Part shown: one piece after another, positions 57,350-64,000 of the stretch
Position numbering within the stretch: position 1 is the first letter of the stretch
Layout of the letters: each line of letters starts with the position of its first letter
NCBI RefSeq assembly: GCF_003111645.1
Contig: NZ_CP022187.1
Location: forward strand, 248,001 to 312,000
Direction: 5' to 3'
From: Parazoarcus communis
GTDB taxonomy: Bacteria; Pseudomonadota; Gammaproteobacteria; Burkholderiales; Rhodocyclaceae
Length of the DNA: 64,000 nucleotides
Translations under genes and position numbers: made by a program
The notes under the pieces: model-generated
The model's database searches: none
What the model saw: only the letters and a program-made list of their open reading frames with translations
Told to the model about the DNA's origin: nothing

Positions 57350-57847
57350 ATGATGAAAGTATTTGGTATTGCCGGCTGGTCCGGCTCGGGCAAGACCACG
57401 CTGGTGGAGAAGCTGATCCCCGAGATCACCTCCCGCGGTCTGCGCGTATCGGTGATCAAGCACGCCCACCATGGTTTCGATCTCGACCGCCCGGGCAAGG
57501 ACTCGTATCGACATCGCGAGGCGGGCGCCACCCAGGTGCTGATGCTGTCCAACGATCGCTGGGTGCTGATGCATGAACTGCGCGGGCGTGCCGAGCCGAC
57601 GCTCGAGGAGCAGTTGCGCCTGCTCGCGCCCTGCGACGTGGTCCTGATCGAGGGTTACAAGGCCGCGGCCGTGCCCAAGATCGAGATTCACCGCCCGGCG
57701 CACGGCAAGCCGCCCTTGTGGCCGGAGAATCCGCATGTGGTGGCGGTGGCCAGCGATGCCGATATCGACTGTCCGATGCCGCGCCTGCCCCTGAATGATC
57801 CGGCGGTCGTGGTTCAATTCATTCTTGATTATCCGGAAGCCTCATGA
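57350..57847 (+). CDS. mobB: molybdopterin-guanine dinucleotide biosynthesis protein B
   Basis: This 165-residue GTP-binding P-loop protein assists in forming the guanylyl molybdenum cofactor. Walker A is GWSGSGKTTLVEKL near residue 10, followed by VSVIKHAHHGFDLDRPGKDS and the conserved VLIEGYK. The start may be ATG 57350 or 57353. It overlaps moeA by 4 bp, so mobB-moeA-moaD-moaE is one operon that makes the molybdenum cofactor. mobA and moaABC are not in the window. Confidence 0.95.
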   Translation: MMKVFGIAGWSGSGKTTLVEKLIPEITSRGLRVSVIKHAHHGFDLDRPGKDSYRHREAGATQVLMLSNDRWVLMHELRGRAEPTLEEQLRLLAPCDVVLIEGYKAAAVPKIEIHRPAHGKPPLWPENPHVVAVASDADIDCPMPRLPLNDPAVVVQFILDYPEAS

Positions 57848-59049
57848 ACGCCAATATGCTCAGTTTTGATGAAGCGCTCGGCCGCATTGTCGGCTATGCA
57901 CGACCGGTGCACGAGATCGACGAGATCGACACCATGATGGCCGCCGGCCGGGTGCTCGCCGTTGCCCAGCATTCGCCGATCTGCCAGCCGCCGATGGACA
58001 ATTCCGCCATGGACGGCTATGCGCTGCGCGTGGCCGATGTGCCTGCGCCGGGCACGCGCCTGCCGGTGAGCCAGCGCATTCCGGCGGGTTCGGTTGGGAC
58101 GACGCTCGAGCCCGGCACTGCGGCCCGCATCTTTACCGGCGCGCCACTGCCCGACGGGGCGGACGCGGTCGTGATGCAGGAGTTGTGCGAACACGACGGC
58201 GACTCGGTCATCGTCAATCACACGCCAAAGTCTGGCGAAGCCGTGCGGCGTGCGGGCGAAGACGTCGCGCTCGGCGCCGAAGTGCTGGCCGCAGGTACGC
58301 GCCTGCGTCCGCAGGATCTGGCGCTGGCCGCATCCGTGGGCCTGGCCCGCTTGCCGGTGCTGCGACGGATGAAGGTCGCGGTGTTTTCGACCGGCAGCGA
58401 GCTGGTGATGCCCGGCCAGCCCCTGCCGCCGGGTGGGATCTACAATTCCAACCGCTTCATGCTGCGCGCGCTGCTGACCCAGCTCGGGTGCGAGGTCGTT
58501 GATCTCGGCATCGTGCCGGACAATCTTGATGCCACGCGCAAGGTCTTGCGCGAGGCGGCCCAGGGCAATGACTTGATCGTCACCAGTGGCGGCGTGTCGG
58601 TGGGCGAGGAGGATCACGTCAAGCCTGCGGTCGAGGCCGAGGGCAGCCTGGACATGTGGAAGATCGCGATGAAGCCGGGCAAGCCGCTGGCCTACGGTCG
58701 GGTGCATGGCGCGGCCTTCATCGGTCTGCCGGGCAATCCGGTGTCGAGCTTCGTCACCTTCCTGCTGATGGTGCGGCCATTCATTCTTGCCACGCAGGGC
58801 GTGAGCGAAGTCGCGCCGCAGGATGTGACGCTCACTGCGGCCTTTGACTGGACCCGCCCCGACCGCCGGCGTGAGTTCCTGCGCGCACGCATGACCAGCG
58901 AGGGCACGGTCGAACTGTTTGCCAACCAGGGCGCTGCGGCGCTCAATTCAACGACCTGGGCCAATGGTCTGGTCGATATTCCGGCGGACACGAAGATCGC
59001 GCGTGGCGAAAAGGTCCGTTTCCTGCCTTACGGCGATTTGCTATGGTGA
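57844..59049 (+). CDS. moeA: molybdopterin molybdenumtransferase
   Basis: This 401-residue enzyme inserts molybdate into adenylylated molybdopterin. The MoeA plan is visible: domain I/II with PPMDNSAMDGYALR and RIFTGAPLPDGADAVVMQE, and a MogA-like domain III with FSTGSELV, TSGGVSVGEEDHVK and GLPGNPVSS. Domain IV ends the protein. The start overlaps mobB and the end overlaps moaD. All conserved acidic residues appear present. Confidence 0.96.
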   Translation: MNANMLSFDEALGRIVGYARPVHEIDEIDTMMAAGRVLAVAQHSPICQPPMDNSAMDGYALRVADVPAPGTRLPVSQRIPAGSVGTTLEPGTAARIFTGAPLPDGADAVVMQELCEHDGDSVIVNHTPKSGEAVRRAGEDVALGAEVLAAGTRLRPQDLALAASVGLARLPVLRRMKVAVFSTGSELVMPGQPLPPGGIYNSNRFMLRALLTQLGCEVVDLGIVPDNLDATRKVLREAAQGNDLIVTSGGVSVGEEDHVKPAVEAEGSLDMWKIAMKPGKPLAYGRVHGAAFIGLPGNPVSSFVTFLLMVRPFILATQGVSEVAPQDVTLTAAFDWTRPDRRREFLRARMTSEGTVELFANQGAAALNSTTWANGLVDIPADTKIARGEKVRFLPYGDLLW

Positions 59050-59309
59050 GTTCCATGAAAGTGAGAATTCTCTATTTCGCCAGCCTTCGAGAGGCCGTGG
59101 GCCGCGCCAGCGAGGAGCTCGACGTGCCCGCAGAGGTTGGCACGCTTGGGGCCTTGCGCGCGTTTCTGGCCGCACGCGGAGAGGGCTGGGAGGCGCTTGG
59201 TGTTGGGCGCAATGTGCGGGCGGCGCTCAATCAGCGCATGTCGGGGGCGGACACAGCACTGTCTGCGGGTGACGAGGTGGCGTTCTTTCCACCGGTTACC
59301 GGAGGCTGA
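59043..59309 (+). CDS. moaD: molybdopterin synthase sulfur carrier subunit
   Basis: This 88-residue ubiquitin-like protein carries the thiocarboxylate used to build the dithiolene of molybdopterin. The C-terminus FPPVTGG ends with the required Gly-Gly, and the body MKVRILYFASLREAVG is typical. The ATG at 59043 overlaps the moeA stop; an internal ATG at 59055 (MKVRIL) fits the family start better and would give 84 residues. moaE follows after 3 bp. Confidence 0.95.
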   Translation: MVSSMKVRILYFASLREAVGRASEELDVPAEVGTLGALRAFLAARGEGWEALGVGRNVRAALNQRMSGADTALSAGDEVAFFPPVTGG

Positions 59310-59312
59310 GCC

Positions 59313-59792
59313 ATGAGCGTGAGCGTGCAGGAGGCAGATTTCGATACGGGGGCAGAGATTGCCGCCTTGTCAGCCGGGCGCCCGGAAGTCGGGGCCGTCG
59401 CGAGTTTCGTCGGGCTGGTGCGCGACATCAGCGAGGGGAGCGAAGTGTCGGCGATGACGCTCGAGCATTACCCCGGCATGACTGAGCAGGCGCTGGAAGA
59501 TATCGTGGCCGAAGCCAGACGGCGCTGGAAGCTGCATGGCGTGCGTGTCATTCACCGCTACGGGCCCTTGTTGCCCGGAGACCAGATCGTGTTTGTCGGC
59601 GTTGCCGGCGAACATCGCGGCGAATCCTTCGAGGCCTGCGCCTTCATCATGGATTACCTCAAGACGCGGGCGCCGTTCTGGAAACGGGAGGAAACGCCGG
59701 AAGGGGCACGCTGGGTGGATGCGCGCGAGAGCGATGACTCTGCTGCCGAGCGCTGGTCCGAAGACTGGGACGAAATCGAGCAGCGCCGTTGA
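59313..59792 (+). CDS. moaE: molybdopterin synthase catalytic subunit
   Basis: This 159-residue subunit converts precursor Z (cyclic pyranopterin monophosphate) into molybdopterin with MoaD. The conserved body shows as GAVASFVGLVRD, LEHYPGMTEQALEDI, HRYGPLLPGDQIVFVGVAGEHRGESFEACAFIMDYLKTRAPFWKRE, including the Arg and Lys of the active site. It is the last gene of the mob-moe-moa operon and is followed by a terminator. Confidence 0.96.
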   Translation: MSVSVQEADFDTGAEIAALSAGRPEVGAVASFVGLVRDISEGSEVSAMTLEHYPGMTEQALEDIVAEARRRWKLHGVRVIHRYGPLLPGDQIVFVGVAGEHRGESFEACAFIMDYLKTRAPFWKREETPEGARWVDARESDDSAAERWSEDWDEIEQRR

Positions 59793-59832
59793 GGCGGTGT
59801 GCTGTGATGGTCCGGGAACGCGGACCAACAGG

Positions 59833-59859
59833 AAAAACGGCGCCTGCGGGCGCCGTTTT
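59833..59859. terminator. bidirectional intrinsic terminator
   Basis: AAAACGGCGCC and GGCGCCGTTTT form a perfect 11-bp stem with a 4-nt loop. T-tracts face both ways, so it serves both moaE (plus strand) and the phasin gene (minus strand), which converge here. Confidence 0.92.
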
Positions 59860-59879
59860 GCTGCGGACCCGCTTGCGCC

Positions 59880-60389
59880 TTACTTGCGACCCTTGGAGGG
59901 CGGCTGGGCAAATGCCTGGAAGGCCTGAGTCGAGGCACGGGTCATCTGTTCGAAGGCGACGCGGGCCGTGTCCATGGCCGTCTGCATTGCGCTCATTGCA
60001 TTCTGATCCGAGATCGGGATGCCCTGGAACATCTTCTGCATGGCCTCGAACACATCCTGGCTGCCGGTGCTCAGTTGCTCGCCGACCAGCTTGCCGACCT
60101 CGGCCTGGGTGCGCGAGGTGATCTCGGCCATGTCACGTGCGCAGGCGAGCATCTTTTCGGTTGTGGTCTGCGCGTACTGGGTGCGCAGTTCGACGGCCTG
60201 TTTGGGGTCCTTGATTGCTGCGAGCGCCTTGGCGTTCTGCACCCCTTCTTCGAACAGTGACTTGGCCGTGGCAACCTGAATCTCCATGACGCGCTGGGAA
60301 TTCTCGATCGAGAGTTGTGCCAGGCGCATGGCAGCTTCAAGGTTTTTCTTCTGGAGTTCGTTGTACTGATCCTGTTGTTTCGTAGCCAT
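59880..60389 (-). CDS. phasin family protein
   Basis: This 169-residue, mostly helical protein belongs to the phasin family that coats polyhydroxyalkanoate granules. It shows the family pattern: ENSQRVMEIQVATAKSLFEEGVQNAKAL, then QYAQTTTEKMLACARDMAEITSRTQAEVGKLV. GAGGAGA upstream supports the ATG at 60389; the frame is open 42 codons further. No PHA synthase gene is near, so the gene stands alone. Phasin family genes occur in several copies in relatives. Confidence 0.92.
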   Translation of the reverse strand: MATKQQDQYNELQKKNLEAAMRLAQLSIENSQRVMEIQVATAKSLFEEGVQNAKALAAIKDPKQAVELRTQYAQTTTEKMLACARDMAEITSRTQAEVGKLVGEQLSTGSQDVFEAMQKMFQGIPISDQNAMSAMQTAMDTARVAFEQMTRASTQAFQAFAQPPSKGRK

Positions 60390-60605
60390 GTGCAATCTCC
60401 TCGTTAGTGGTTTGCTTGCAGGAGGCGGTGTGCACAATGTTCGGCCCGGTGCGATGCCAATTGGCATGCCGTCGCCGCTCCCTCGCCTCTGATCAAACGA
60501 TAGCACAGCAGTCATTCGTCCTGTTGCTCAGCGCTTCAACTGTCGAGCAGGGGCGGGGGCAGACAGCGGTCTGCGCGTTTGTCGTGGCGAAGCGGCTGCT
60601 GGCGT

Positions 60606-62096
60606 TCAGTTCTTCGCGGACGCCGACTTCGTCGTTGCCTTGGCCGGCTTTGTCGCAGCGGGTTTGGTCGCGGTCGGCTTTGCTGCGGCGGACTTGGCAG
60701 TAGTGGGCTTGGCAGTAGCGGACTTGGCGGTGGGCGCCGGTTTTGTTTTCGCCGTGCTCTTTGTTGCCGGCTGAGTCGCCCTGGAGGGTGTTTTTGCAGT
60801 GTTGTTCGTGCGCTTCGACGACTTGGCCGTGGCCTTTGCGGGCGTCTTTGCCTTCTTGCTGGGGACCGCGCTGGTGTTGAGCTTCACGGCCGGCGGGGCG
60901 GAGAGGCGGCTGTTGGCCGGCAGCAGGCGGCTGATTGCCAGGGCGCCGCTCGGATCGATGCCGTCAGGCACCAGCAGGGTGTGACCGGCGCTTAGCCGGC
61001 TGCCCGAGGCCAGGCCATTGAGCTGCATCAGTTGCGCGAGGGTGAGGCCGTGACGGTCGGCAATGGTGTTGAGCTTTTCGCCGGGCTCCAGATCATGCGT
61101 GCGCCAGCCCTTGCCCGACAGCGCGAACTCGCCGAGGCGGGCTTCGAAGCTGCTCGCACGGTCGGCAGGCACGACCAGGGTCTGTCCCGGCGAGGTGATG
61201 GCGGGACGGTTGTATCCAGGGTTGAGCGCAAGAAACTCTTCCAGCGACATGTCTGCAAACGTTGCCGCAGTTGCGAGGTCGATGCCGGGCGGTGCGTTGA
61301 GGGTGACGAAGTGCTGTACGTTGGCAACGTAGGGCAGTTCGAGATGGAACAGTTCCGGCTCGGCGACGATGTTCTTGATGGCCTGCAGCTTTGGAACGTA
61401 GTTGCGGGTCTCGTTGGGCATCTTCAGTTCGCTGTATTCGGCTGGCAGCCCGGCGTCGCGATTGCGCTGAATGGCGCGTCCGACTGCGCCTTCACCCCAG
61501 TTGTAGGAGGCGAGTGCAAGTTGCCAGTCGCCATGCATCTCGTAAATGGTCTGCAGGTAATCGAGTGCGGCGTTGGTGGACGCGATCACGTCGCGGCGCT
61601 CATCCACCCAGCTGTCCTGGGTGAGGTTGAAGTTGCGCCCGGTGGACGGGATGAACTGCCACAGCCCGGATGCGTGCGCCCGGGAGTAGGCAAGGGGGTT
61701 GTAGCTGCTCTCGACCATCGGCAGCAAGGCCAGCTCGGTGGGCATGCCGCGCCGTTCGAGCTCGTCGACGATGTAGTAGAGATAGCGCCCGCCGCGGGAG
61801 AACACCTGCTTGAGGAAGCCGGGGCGGTTCAGGTAGAAGATCTGCTGCTCGGCGACCAGTGGGCTGTCGAGATCGGGCATGCCAAAGCCACGCCGGATGC
61901 GGTCCCAGATATCGTTGGCGTCACGAGTCAGGTCGAGCGTCAGCACCCGTGCGGGGGGTGGTTCGGCAACAGGCGGGAGGCTCGGTGCCGGGGTGGATGG
62001 CAGCGTCGCAGACGTGTCCGTGCTGTCGGCAGCCTGAACGGGTGCGTACGCTTGCAGCGCAAAGACGAGGAAAAGCAGCGAAAAGAGCTTCGCCAT
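60606..62096 (-). CDS. mltD: membrane-bound lytic murein transglycosylase D with Lys/Ala/Thr tail
   Basis: This 496-residue enzyme cleaves peptidoglycan glycan strands to anhydromuropeptides. After a signal peptide (AKLFSLLFLVFALQAYAPVQA), the SLT domain has catalytic Glu129 in LPMVESSYNP, SGLWQFIPSTG and ASYNWGEGAVGRA. LysM-type segments follow at about 270-400 (GQTLVVPADRAS, EPGEKLNTIADRHGLTLAQLMQLNGL). Residues about 409-496 are a basic tail of K, A, T, P and S with AKxT repeats, not part of known MltD proteins. The ATG at 62096 gives the signal peptide directly. Confidence 0.92.
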   Translation of the reverse strand: MAKLFSLLFLVFALQAYAPVQAADSTDTSATLPSTPAPSLPPVAEPPPARVLTLDLTRDANDIWDRIRRGFGMPDLDSPLVAEQQIFYLNRPGFLKQVFSRGGRYLYYIVDELERRGMPTELALLPMVESSYNPLAYSRAHASGLWQFIPSTGRNFNLTQDSWVDERRDVIASTNAALDYLQTIYEMHGDWQLALASYNWGEGAVGRAIQRNRDAGLPAEYSELKMPNETRNYVPKLQAIKNIVAEPELFHLELPYVANVQHFVTLNAPPGIDLATAATFADMSLEEFLALNPGYNRPAITSPGQTLVVPADRASSFEARLGEFALSGKGWRTHDLEPGEKLNTIADRHGLTLAQLMQLNGLASGSRLSAGHTLLVPDGIDPSGALAISRLLPANSRLSAPPAVKLNTSAVPSKKAKTPAKATAKSSKRTNNTAKTPSRATQPATKSTAKTKPAPTAKSATAKPTTAKSAAAKPTATKPAATKPAKATTKSASAKN

Positions 62097-62240
62097 CGGA
62101 CCCAACCGGCGAAAAGCGAAGGAGTCTATCGGGCACCGGGAAGGGCGTCAAACGGACTTACACATGCGGAAAGACGCAACACTTTGGGTGTTCCCTTGGT
62201 AGGATTGCGGGATGCCCCTATTTCACGTCTTGCGGGAAAC

Positions 62241-63215
62241 ATGAAAGTTCTGGTTATCGAGGACACTGTCACCAGCGCGACGCTGGTCTGTCATCAGCTC
62301 ACCAAGATGGGGCTGTCAGCGTCGCATGCGCGGGACGGGGCGAGCGGGATCGAAATGTTCAAGCGCGAACGCCCCGATCTCGTATTGCTGGACATCATCA
62401 TGCCCGGCATGGATGGATTCGAGGTTGCGCACCGCATCCGTCAGCTCGAGCGGGACGGCGACTGGACGCCGATCATCTTTCTCACCGCGCGCGCGAGCGA
62501 CGGCGACCTGCAGCGGGCCATCGAGGTCGGCGGAGACGACTATCTGGTCAAGCCGGTGTCCGAGGTCGTGCTCAAGGCCAAGGTCGGGGCGATGCAGCGG
62601 ATCGCGCAGATGCGCTATTCGCTGCTGGTTCTCACACGCAAGCTCGATGATGCCAACCGGGAACTGACCCGCCTGTCCGCAGTCGATGGCCTGACCGGAA
62701 TCGCCAACCGCCGTCGTTTTGACGAGAGTCTGCGACGTGAGTGGCGCCGTGCATCGCGCGCGGAGTCGCCGATGTCGTTGTTGATCGTCGATGTCGATTG
62801 CTTCAAGCTCTTCAATGACAACTACGGGCATCAGGTGGGCGACGAATGCCTCAAGGCGGTGGCGCGTACGCTTGAACAGAAGTTGCGCCGCCCCACCGAT
62901 CTTGTGGCCCGTTACGGCGGCGAGGAGTTTGCTGCCGTCCTGCCCGAAACCGAGCTCGAAGGCGCGCTTGGGGTCGCCGAGCTGATGCGCGACGGTGTCG
63001 AGTCGCTTGCCATTACACACCGCTTTTCGGTGGCCGCAAACGTGGTGACGATCAGCGCGGGCGTGGCGAGCATGGTGCCTGCCCGGGGTGACGAGAACGG
63101 TTTTGAGCGTTTGCTGAAATCAGCGGACGATGCCTTGTACCGGGCCAAGAAGTCAGGCCGGAACCGGGTTGCAGCGGGTCTGCAAGATGGTATGGAAATC
63201 GGATTGCAAGCGTGA
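62241..63215 (+). CDS. response regulator with GGDEF domain (PleD/WspR-like diguanylate cyclase)
   Basis: This 324-residue protein has a receiver (residues 1-122; phospho-acceptor Asp51, Lys103 in LVKPVS) and a GGDEF domain (about 145-315) with active site GGEEF at 226-230. The RxxD inhibitory I-site is present, five residues before it (RPTD). It should make c-di-GMP when phosphorylated. The start ATG at 62241 has GGGA upstream. The stop overlaps the next receiver gene by 4 bp, and no kinase is adjacent. Confidence 0.94.
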   Translation: MKVLVIEDTVTSATLVCHQLTKMGLSASHARDGASGIEMFKRERPDLVLLDIIMPGMDGFEVAHRIRQLERDGDWTPIIFLTARASDGDLQRAIEVGGDDYLVKPVSEVVLKAKVGAMQRIAQMRYSLLVLTRKLDDANRELTRLSAVDGLTGIANRRRFDESLRREWRRASRAESPMSLLIVDVDCFKLFNDNYGHQVGDECLKAVARTLEQKLRRPTDLVARYGGEEFAAVLPETELEGALGVAELMRDGVESLAITHRFSVAANVVTISAGVASMVPARGDENGFERLLKSADDALYRAKKSGRNRVAAGLQDGMEIGLQA

Positions 63216-63595
63216 GGAGAGCGTCCAAGAAAATCATTGTTGTGGATGACAATGAAATCATCAGGATGGCGCTGCGTGCCATCCTGCGGCAGGCGGGCTT
63301 CAATGTCGTTGGCGAGGCCCGCGACGGCGAGGCGGTGATCGAGCTGGTCGAGAAAGTGGGGCCGGATCTGGTGTGCCTGGATGTGATGATGCCTGGGCGC
63401 AGCGGGCTTGAGGTCCTGGCCGAGCTGCGTGAGCGTTTCCCCACGCTGAAGGTGCTGATGATTACCGGTCTCAGCGATCGTGAGACGGTGGCCACGGTGG
63501 TCGATCAGGGGGCGGTGGGCATGGTGCTCAAGCCCTTCAACTCGGCGCGCGTGGTCGAGTCGGTGTCGCGCGTGCTCGGCCTGAGCATGCCGTAG
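63212..63595 (+). CDS. CheY-like response regulator receiver
   Basis: This 127-residue protein is a receiver without output domain: acidic D12-D13, phospho-acceptor Asp57 (LVCLDVMMPG), Thr85 and Lys107 (LKPFN). GTG 63212 overlaps the diguanylate-cyclase stop by 4 bp (GTGA), so the two are translated together. It may pass phosphate to, or compete with, the GGDEF regulator for the same kinase. A hairpin candidate follows at about 63609-63633. Confidence 0.9.
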   Translation: MRRASKKIIVVDDNEIIRMALRAILRQAGFNVVGEARDGEAVIELVEKVGPDLVCLDVMMPGRSGLEVLAELRERFPTLKVLMITGLSDRETVATVVDQGAVGMVLKPFNSARVVESVSRVLGLSMP

Positions 63596-63742
63596 CAGGA
63601 CAGCGGGTGCTGCGGGCGCAAGGCGCCTGCAGCGGCGCGGCGGCCAGTGTGCGCCGACGCTGCCCGCATTGAGCCCAGGCCGGGCTCCGCGGCGCGCGAT
63701 CCGGACTTGGGTGGCGTGGCGTTTCCCCCACCCTTTGGGATG

Positions 63743-64000
63743 TCAGAAGGTGTCTTTCCAGGCGCGCAGCGCGCGCAGGCAGGCCAGTGGGCTTTCCGGC
63801 GTCTTCCCCGTGTGTTCGCTTACCGCCTTGATCACGCTGGGCTCGCTCACGCGCAGAAAGGGGTTGATGTCCTTTTCGAGCGCGATCGTGCTCGGCAGCG
63901 TGGGGCGACCCTTTGCGCGCAAGGTTTCGCAATGCGCGGCGTAGCGGTCACGCTCGGGGTTGTCGGGGTCGGCCGCGCGGGCAAAGGCCAGGTTCGACAA
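63743..64000 (-). CDS. gloB: hydroxyacylglutathione hydrolase (glyoxalase II), C-terminal part
   Basis: The last 85 codons of a minus-strand gene lie at the right edge; the frame stays open to base 64000. The sequence SNLAFARAADPDNPERDRY, GRPTLPSTIALEKDINPFLR and FRALRAWKDTF-like ending match the C-terminal helical domain of glyoxalase II, which hydrolyses S-lactoylglutathione. The metallo-beta-lactamase domain with the zinc ligands is outside the window. The gap 63596-63742 holds no gene. Confidence 0.88.
   Translation of the reverse strand: MSNLAFARAADPDNPERDRYAAHCETLRAKGRPTLPSTIALEKDINPFLRVSEPSVIKAVSEHTGKTPESPLACLRALRAWKDTF

Overview
The window looks like a core chromosomal segment of a GC-rich betaproteobacterium, most likely a Rhodocyclales/Zoogloeaceae relative (Azoarcus, Thauera or Aromatoleum type). 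The pointers are gene order (pyrG-kdsA-eno-ftsB; mdh / gntR-sdhCDAB-sdhE-gltA-sucA-sucB-lpdA), a phasin gene, a complete type II secretion operon and a molybdopterin cluster. The assignment is inferred from gene content and order, not from a marker-gene comparison.

Layout. 1-3.0 kb: an ABC exporter pair of the YbbA/YbbP type, cut by the left edge. 3.3-4.9 kb: a DUF318/ArsP-type permease with a small thioredoxin-like protein. 5.1-7.4 kb: an isocitrate-lyase-superfamily enzyme and a ZntB/CorA-type transporter. 8.0 kb: tRNA-Ser(GGA). 8.3-14.1 kb: a signalling island with an HD-GYP protein, an Hpt protein, a stand-alone receiver, a broken membrane histidine kinase, an HTH-receiver protein and a broken receiver-GGDEF-EAL protein. 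14.4-15.4 kb: a DUF2237 protein and a DsbA-like protein. 15.6-19.9 kb: pyrG, kdsA, eno, ftsB. 20-23.5 kb: a CBS protein, an NlpC/P60 lipoprotein, a SIMPL protein, an EamA exporter and a gamma-carbonic-anhydrase-like protein. 23.8 kb: tRNA-Arg(ACG). 24-27.2 kb: an MFS exporter, a divergent LysR regulator and a protein with a histone-H1-like tail. 27.2-41 kb: a CitE-like lyase and the TCA-cycle cluster. 41.1-42.3 kb: zapE. 42.3-52.9 kb: gspC to gspN. 53.1-55 kb: a PhoX-type phosphatase. 55.3-57.2 kb: a DinG-type helicase. 57.3-59.8 kb: mobB-moeA-moaD-moaE. 59.9-64 kb: a phasin, MltD, two response regulators and the 3' end of gloB.

How the genes work together. The TCA block encodes malate dehydrogenase, succinate dehydrogenase with its flavinylation factor, citrate synthase and the whole 2-oxoglutarate dehydrogenase complex. 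A GntR/UTRA regulator sits between mdh and sdh, and a palindrome overlaps its probable promoter. The gsp operon supplies an inner-membrane platform, ATPase, pseudopilins and secretin; a prepilin peptidase is not in the window. The Tat-exported phosphatase just upstream of gspC is a possible cargo. The signalling island resembles a kinase-receiver-Hpt phosphorelay feeding c-di-GMP enzymes, but the kinase and the GGDEF-EAL gene both carry internal deletions and frame breaks, so the relay is probably disconnected.

Nothing here amounts to a clear new defence or mobile system. The most unusual items are the multiply deleted signalling island, the HTH-first response regulator with its own inverted repeat, two unrelated proteins with Lys/Ala/Thr-rich tails, and the mdh/gntR operator region.
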